DNA of 11,213 nt from an uncultured Peptostreptococcaceae bacterium. Its GTDB lineage: Bacteria; Bacillota; Clostridia; Tissierellales; Peptoniphilaceae. The stretch is from assembly GCA_947283485.1 (NCBI GenBank), contig CAMYOU010000030.1:1-11213 (forward strand). Reading direction: 5' to 3'. Shown here piece after piece: positions 7,989-11,213 of the stretch. Each line of letters opens with the position of its first letter. Position 1 is the stretch's first letter. The notes beneath the pieces are model-generated. The model made no database searches. It was not told the origin of the DNA and saw only the letters and a program-made list of their open reading frames with translations. The position numbers were made by a program, and so were the translations under genes.

Positions 7989-7996
7989 CACGGAGG

Positions 7997-8037
7997 TTTA
8001 GACGAGAGGGATTTTTTTTATTGCCCATTTGTCTAAA
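7997..8037 (+). promoter_or_regulatory. Hairpin at the 5' end of the rpsL operon mRNA
   Basis: TTTAGAC (7997-8003) pairs perfectly with GTCTAAA (8031-8037). Inside, GGG 8008-8010 can pair with CCC 8024-8026. The outer stem would sit almost at the first transcribed base, a position that often protects mRNA from 5'-end-dependent decay. It leaves the rpsL ribosome binding site (8049-8055) free. A regulatory role is inference. Confidence 0.4.
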
Positions 8038-8060
8038 AATATTCTAATGGAGGTGAAGAA

Positions 8061-8471
8061 ATGCCGACAATCAATCAGCTGATCCGCAAGGGTAGAACGA
8101 GTTCCATGGAGAAATCCAAGTCGCCTGCACTCGGGTACACGATGAACAACCTGAGAAAACAGATGACGAAGCACAATTCTCCGCAAAAACGCGGTGTATG
8201 CACTGCCGTTCGTACCGTAACCCCCAAGAAGCCGAACTCCGCACTTCGTAAAGTTGCCAGAGTCCGCCTCACCAATGGGATGGAGGTAGCTTGCTACATT
8301 CCGGGAATCGGTCACAATCTGCAGGAGCACAGCGTCGTCCTCATTCGCGGCGGCAGGGTCAAGGACCTTCCGGGCGTGCGTTATCACATCGTACGCGGTA
8401 CACTCGACACGGCAGGTGTAACCGGCAGAATGCAAGCGCGTTCCAAGTACGGCGCAAAACGCCCCAAGTAA
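8061..8471 (+). CDS. rpsL: Small ribosomal subunit protein S12 (uS12)
   Basis: S12 lies at the decoding centre of the 30S subunit and affects tRNA selection accuracy and streptomycin response. The protein is 136 residues, against 124 in E. coli. The difference is an extra segment at about 25-40 (GYTMNNLRKQMTKHNS), of the kind seen in Bacillota S12 proteins. Conserved blocks are PQKRGVCT (41-48), TPKKPNSALRKVARVRLTNG (54-73), PGIGHNLQEHSVVLIRGGRV (81-100) and KDLPGVRYHIVRG (101-113). K56 and K101 match E. coli K43 and K88 (numbered with Met), so the streptomycin-related positions are of the sensitive type. D102 corresponds to the residue methylthiolated by RimO where that enzyme is present. 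ATG 8061 has GGAGGTG at 8049-8055. It is the first gene of its operon, with rpsG 132 bases downstream. Confidence 0.98.
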   Translation: MPTINQLIRKGRTSSMEKSKSPALGYTMNNLRKQMTKHNSPQKRGVCTAVRTVTPKKPNSALRKVARVRLTNGMEVACYIPGIGHNLQEHSVVLIRGGRVKDLPGVRYHIVRGTLDTAGVTGRMQARSKYGAKRPK

Positions 8472-8482
8472 GACTTTTCACA

Positions 8483-8584
8483 GCGCATGATTTTTAGAAA
8501 TTTTTAGAAAAACTACTGTATTTCGATAGATATGCGCACGAACGGGAATGAACTCATCCCGAGTACCAATGAGTTACTTTTTTT
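8483..8584 (+). promoter_or_regulatory. Structured rpsL-rpsG intercistronic region, candidate attenuator or S7 control site
   Basis: Three elements are visible in this 131-base gap. A perfect tandem 10-mer TTTTTAGAAA lies at 8491-8510. A long-range 6-bp stem pairs GCGCAT (8483-8488) with ATGCGC (8532-8537) and encloses the repeat. A 7-bp hairpin pairs AACTCAT (8551-8557) with ATGAGTT (8569-8575), followed after two bases by seven Ts (8578-8584), which is terminator-like. The rpsG ribosome binding site begins five bases later. In E. coli, S7 represses its operon by binding the rpsL-rpsG intercistronic RNA. Whether that applies here is inference; the weak stem suggests at most partial termination. 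Confidence 0.45.
8491..8510 (+). repeat. Perfect tandem duplication of a 10-mer
   Basis: TTTTTAGAAA occurs twice, head to tail, between rpsL and rpsG. It lies in the loop enclosed by the 8483-8488/8532-8537 stem. It may be a replication-slippage duplication or part of an AU-rich protein-binding site. Confidence 0.8.
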
Positions 8585-8588
8585 GAGT

Positions 8589-8596
8589 AAGGAGGG
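8589..8596 (+). promoter_or_regulatory. Ribosome binding site that decides the rpsG GTG start
   Basis: AAGGAGGG lies seven bases before GTG 8604. The in-frame ATG at 8532 lies within the long-range stem, has no such site, and would add 24 residues that are absent from S7 proteins. Confidence 0.85.
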
Positions 8597-8603
8597 AAGC
8601 AAG

Positions 8604-9074
8604 GTGCCCAGAAGAGGACATGTTCCAAAAAGAGAGGTAATGCCCGATCCGCTTTACGGAGAAACGGTCGTTACCAAGCTCGTCAACAACATCATGCTTG
8701 ACGGCAAGAAGGGACTCGCTCAGTCGATCGTCTACGGTGCATTTGACCGCATCAAAGATCAAACAGGTGAAGATCCCTTGGAAGTATTCATGAAAGCATT
8801 AAACAACATCATGCCCGTCTTGGAAATTAAGGCAAGACGTATCGGCGGCGCAACGTATCAAGTTCCGATGGAGGTTCGTCCGGAGAGACGTCAGACATTG
8901 GGGCTCCGTTGGCTCGTAAGATACGCGCGTGCAAGAGGCGAGAAGACCATGATCGAGAGACTATCCAAAGAGATCATGGACGCAGCCAACAACCAAGGCG
9001 CGAGTGTGAAGAAGAGAGAAGAGACGCATCGCATGGCGGAGGCAAACAAGGCGTTCGCACACTATCGTTTCTAA
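8604..9074 (+). CDS. rpsG: Small ribosomal subunit protein S7 (uS7)
   Basis: S7 is the primary 16S rRNA-binding protein that nucleates assembly of the 30S head and contacts tRNA near the exit site. From GTG 8604 the protein is 156 residues, the standard family length. It begins PRRGHVPKREVMPDPLYGE after the initiator. Signature segments are ARRIGGATYQVPMEVRPERR (about 77-96), the RWLVRYAR helix (about 102-109), and the C-terminal KREETHRMAEANKAFAHYRF. The frame is open to ATG 8532, but the extra 24 residues do not fit the family. fusA starts 15 bases after the stop, so the two are cotranscribed. In E. coli S7 acts as translational repressor of its own operon, and the structured gap upstream could serve that role here. 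Confidence 0.97.
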   Translation: MPRRGHVPKREVMPDPLYGETVVTKLVNNIMLDGKKGLAQSIVYGAFDRIKDQTGEDPLEVFMKALNNIMPVLEIKARRIGGATYQVPMEVRPERRQTLGLRWLVRYARARGEKTMIERLSKEIMDAANNQGASVKKREETHRMAEANKAFAHYRF

Positions 9075-9089
9075 ACGGAAGGGAGTATT

Positions 9090-11156
<2,067 letters not shown>

Positions 11157-11173
11157 TCAAAGGAGGAAACACC

Positions 11174-11213
11174 ATGGCAAAACAACATTTTGAAAGAACG
11201 AAACCGCACGTTA
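11174..11213 (+). CDS. tuf: Elongation factor Tu, 5' end only (runs off the window)
   Basis: ATG 11174 follows AGGAGG (11161-11166) with a 7-base spacer. The 13 visible residues, MAKQHFERTKPHV, are the typical EF-Tu N-terminus just before the GTP-binding domain. EF-Tu delivers aminoacyl-tRNA to the ribosome as a GTP complex. The gene is cut by the window edge, so its length and integrity cannot be judged. Its place right after fusA, with no terminator between them, puts it in the rpsL operon. Confidence 0.95.
   Translation, partial: MAKQHFERTKPHV

Noticed and set aside
8226..8372. Possible streptomycin-resistance substitutions in S12
   Set aside because: Both key lysines (K56 and K101 here) are unchanged.
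8493..8540. Internal promoter between rpsL and rpsG in the AT-rich stretch
   Set aside because: No pair of hexamers at 16-18 base spacing comes close to consensus, unlike the two clear promoters elsewhere in the window.

Overview
The window is a core transcription and translation locus of a bacterium, almost certainly a member of the Bacillota (Firmicutes). The evidence is the gene order rpoB-rpoC-rpsL-rpsG-fusA-tuf, a short beta' subunit without the large insertion found in enterobacteria, a ribosomal protein S12 with the roughly 13-residue Bacillota-type insertion, strong AGGAGG ribosome binding sites, and two consensus sigma-A-type promoters. The beta and EF-G sequences and the roughly 50-60% GC of sampled coding lines look to me like Negativicutes (Veillonella/Megasphaera/Dialister-like). 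That finer placement is recalled resemblance, not a search result.

Bases 1-97 hold the 3' end of an AT-rich membrane-protein gene, probably an ECF-transporter S component of the MptD/Trep_Strep type. Bases 98-570 are a non-coding, mostly AT-rich stretch. It carries a possible 17-codon ORF, a first intrinsic terminator (267-307), an unassigned 309-400 segment, a second intrinsic terminator (401-440), and a near-consensus extended -10 promoter (420-448) whose -35 box lies inside the second terminator's 3' arm. The rplK-rplA-rplJ-rplL genes that usually precede rpoB are not there.

Bases 571-7798 are rpoB and rpoC, which encode the two large RNA polymerase subunits. rpoC starts at a TTG 16 bases after the rpoB stop, behind a strong ribosome binding site. 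A strong intrinsic terminator (7833-7870) closes this unit.

Bases 7959-7988 are a consensus extended -10 promoter that starts the streptomycin operon: rpsL (S12), rpsG (S7, GTG start), fusA (EF-G), and the first 13 codons of tuf (EF-Tu). The L7Ae-like gene found between rpoC and rpsL in Bacillus is absent. The rpsL-rpsG gap is structured, with a tandem 10-mer, a long-range stem and a hairpin followed by seven Ts. These are candidates for internal attenuation or S7 feedback control.

The genes work together: RNA polymerase makes the transcripts, S12 and S7 build the decoding centre and the head of the small ribosomal subunit, and EF-G and EF-Tu drive elongation. I found no CRISPR array, insertion sequence, defence system or new multigene system. 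The points worth a second look are the regulatory intergenic regions and the atypical upstream junction.
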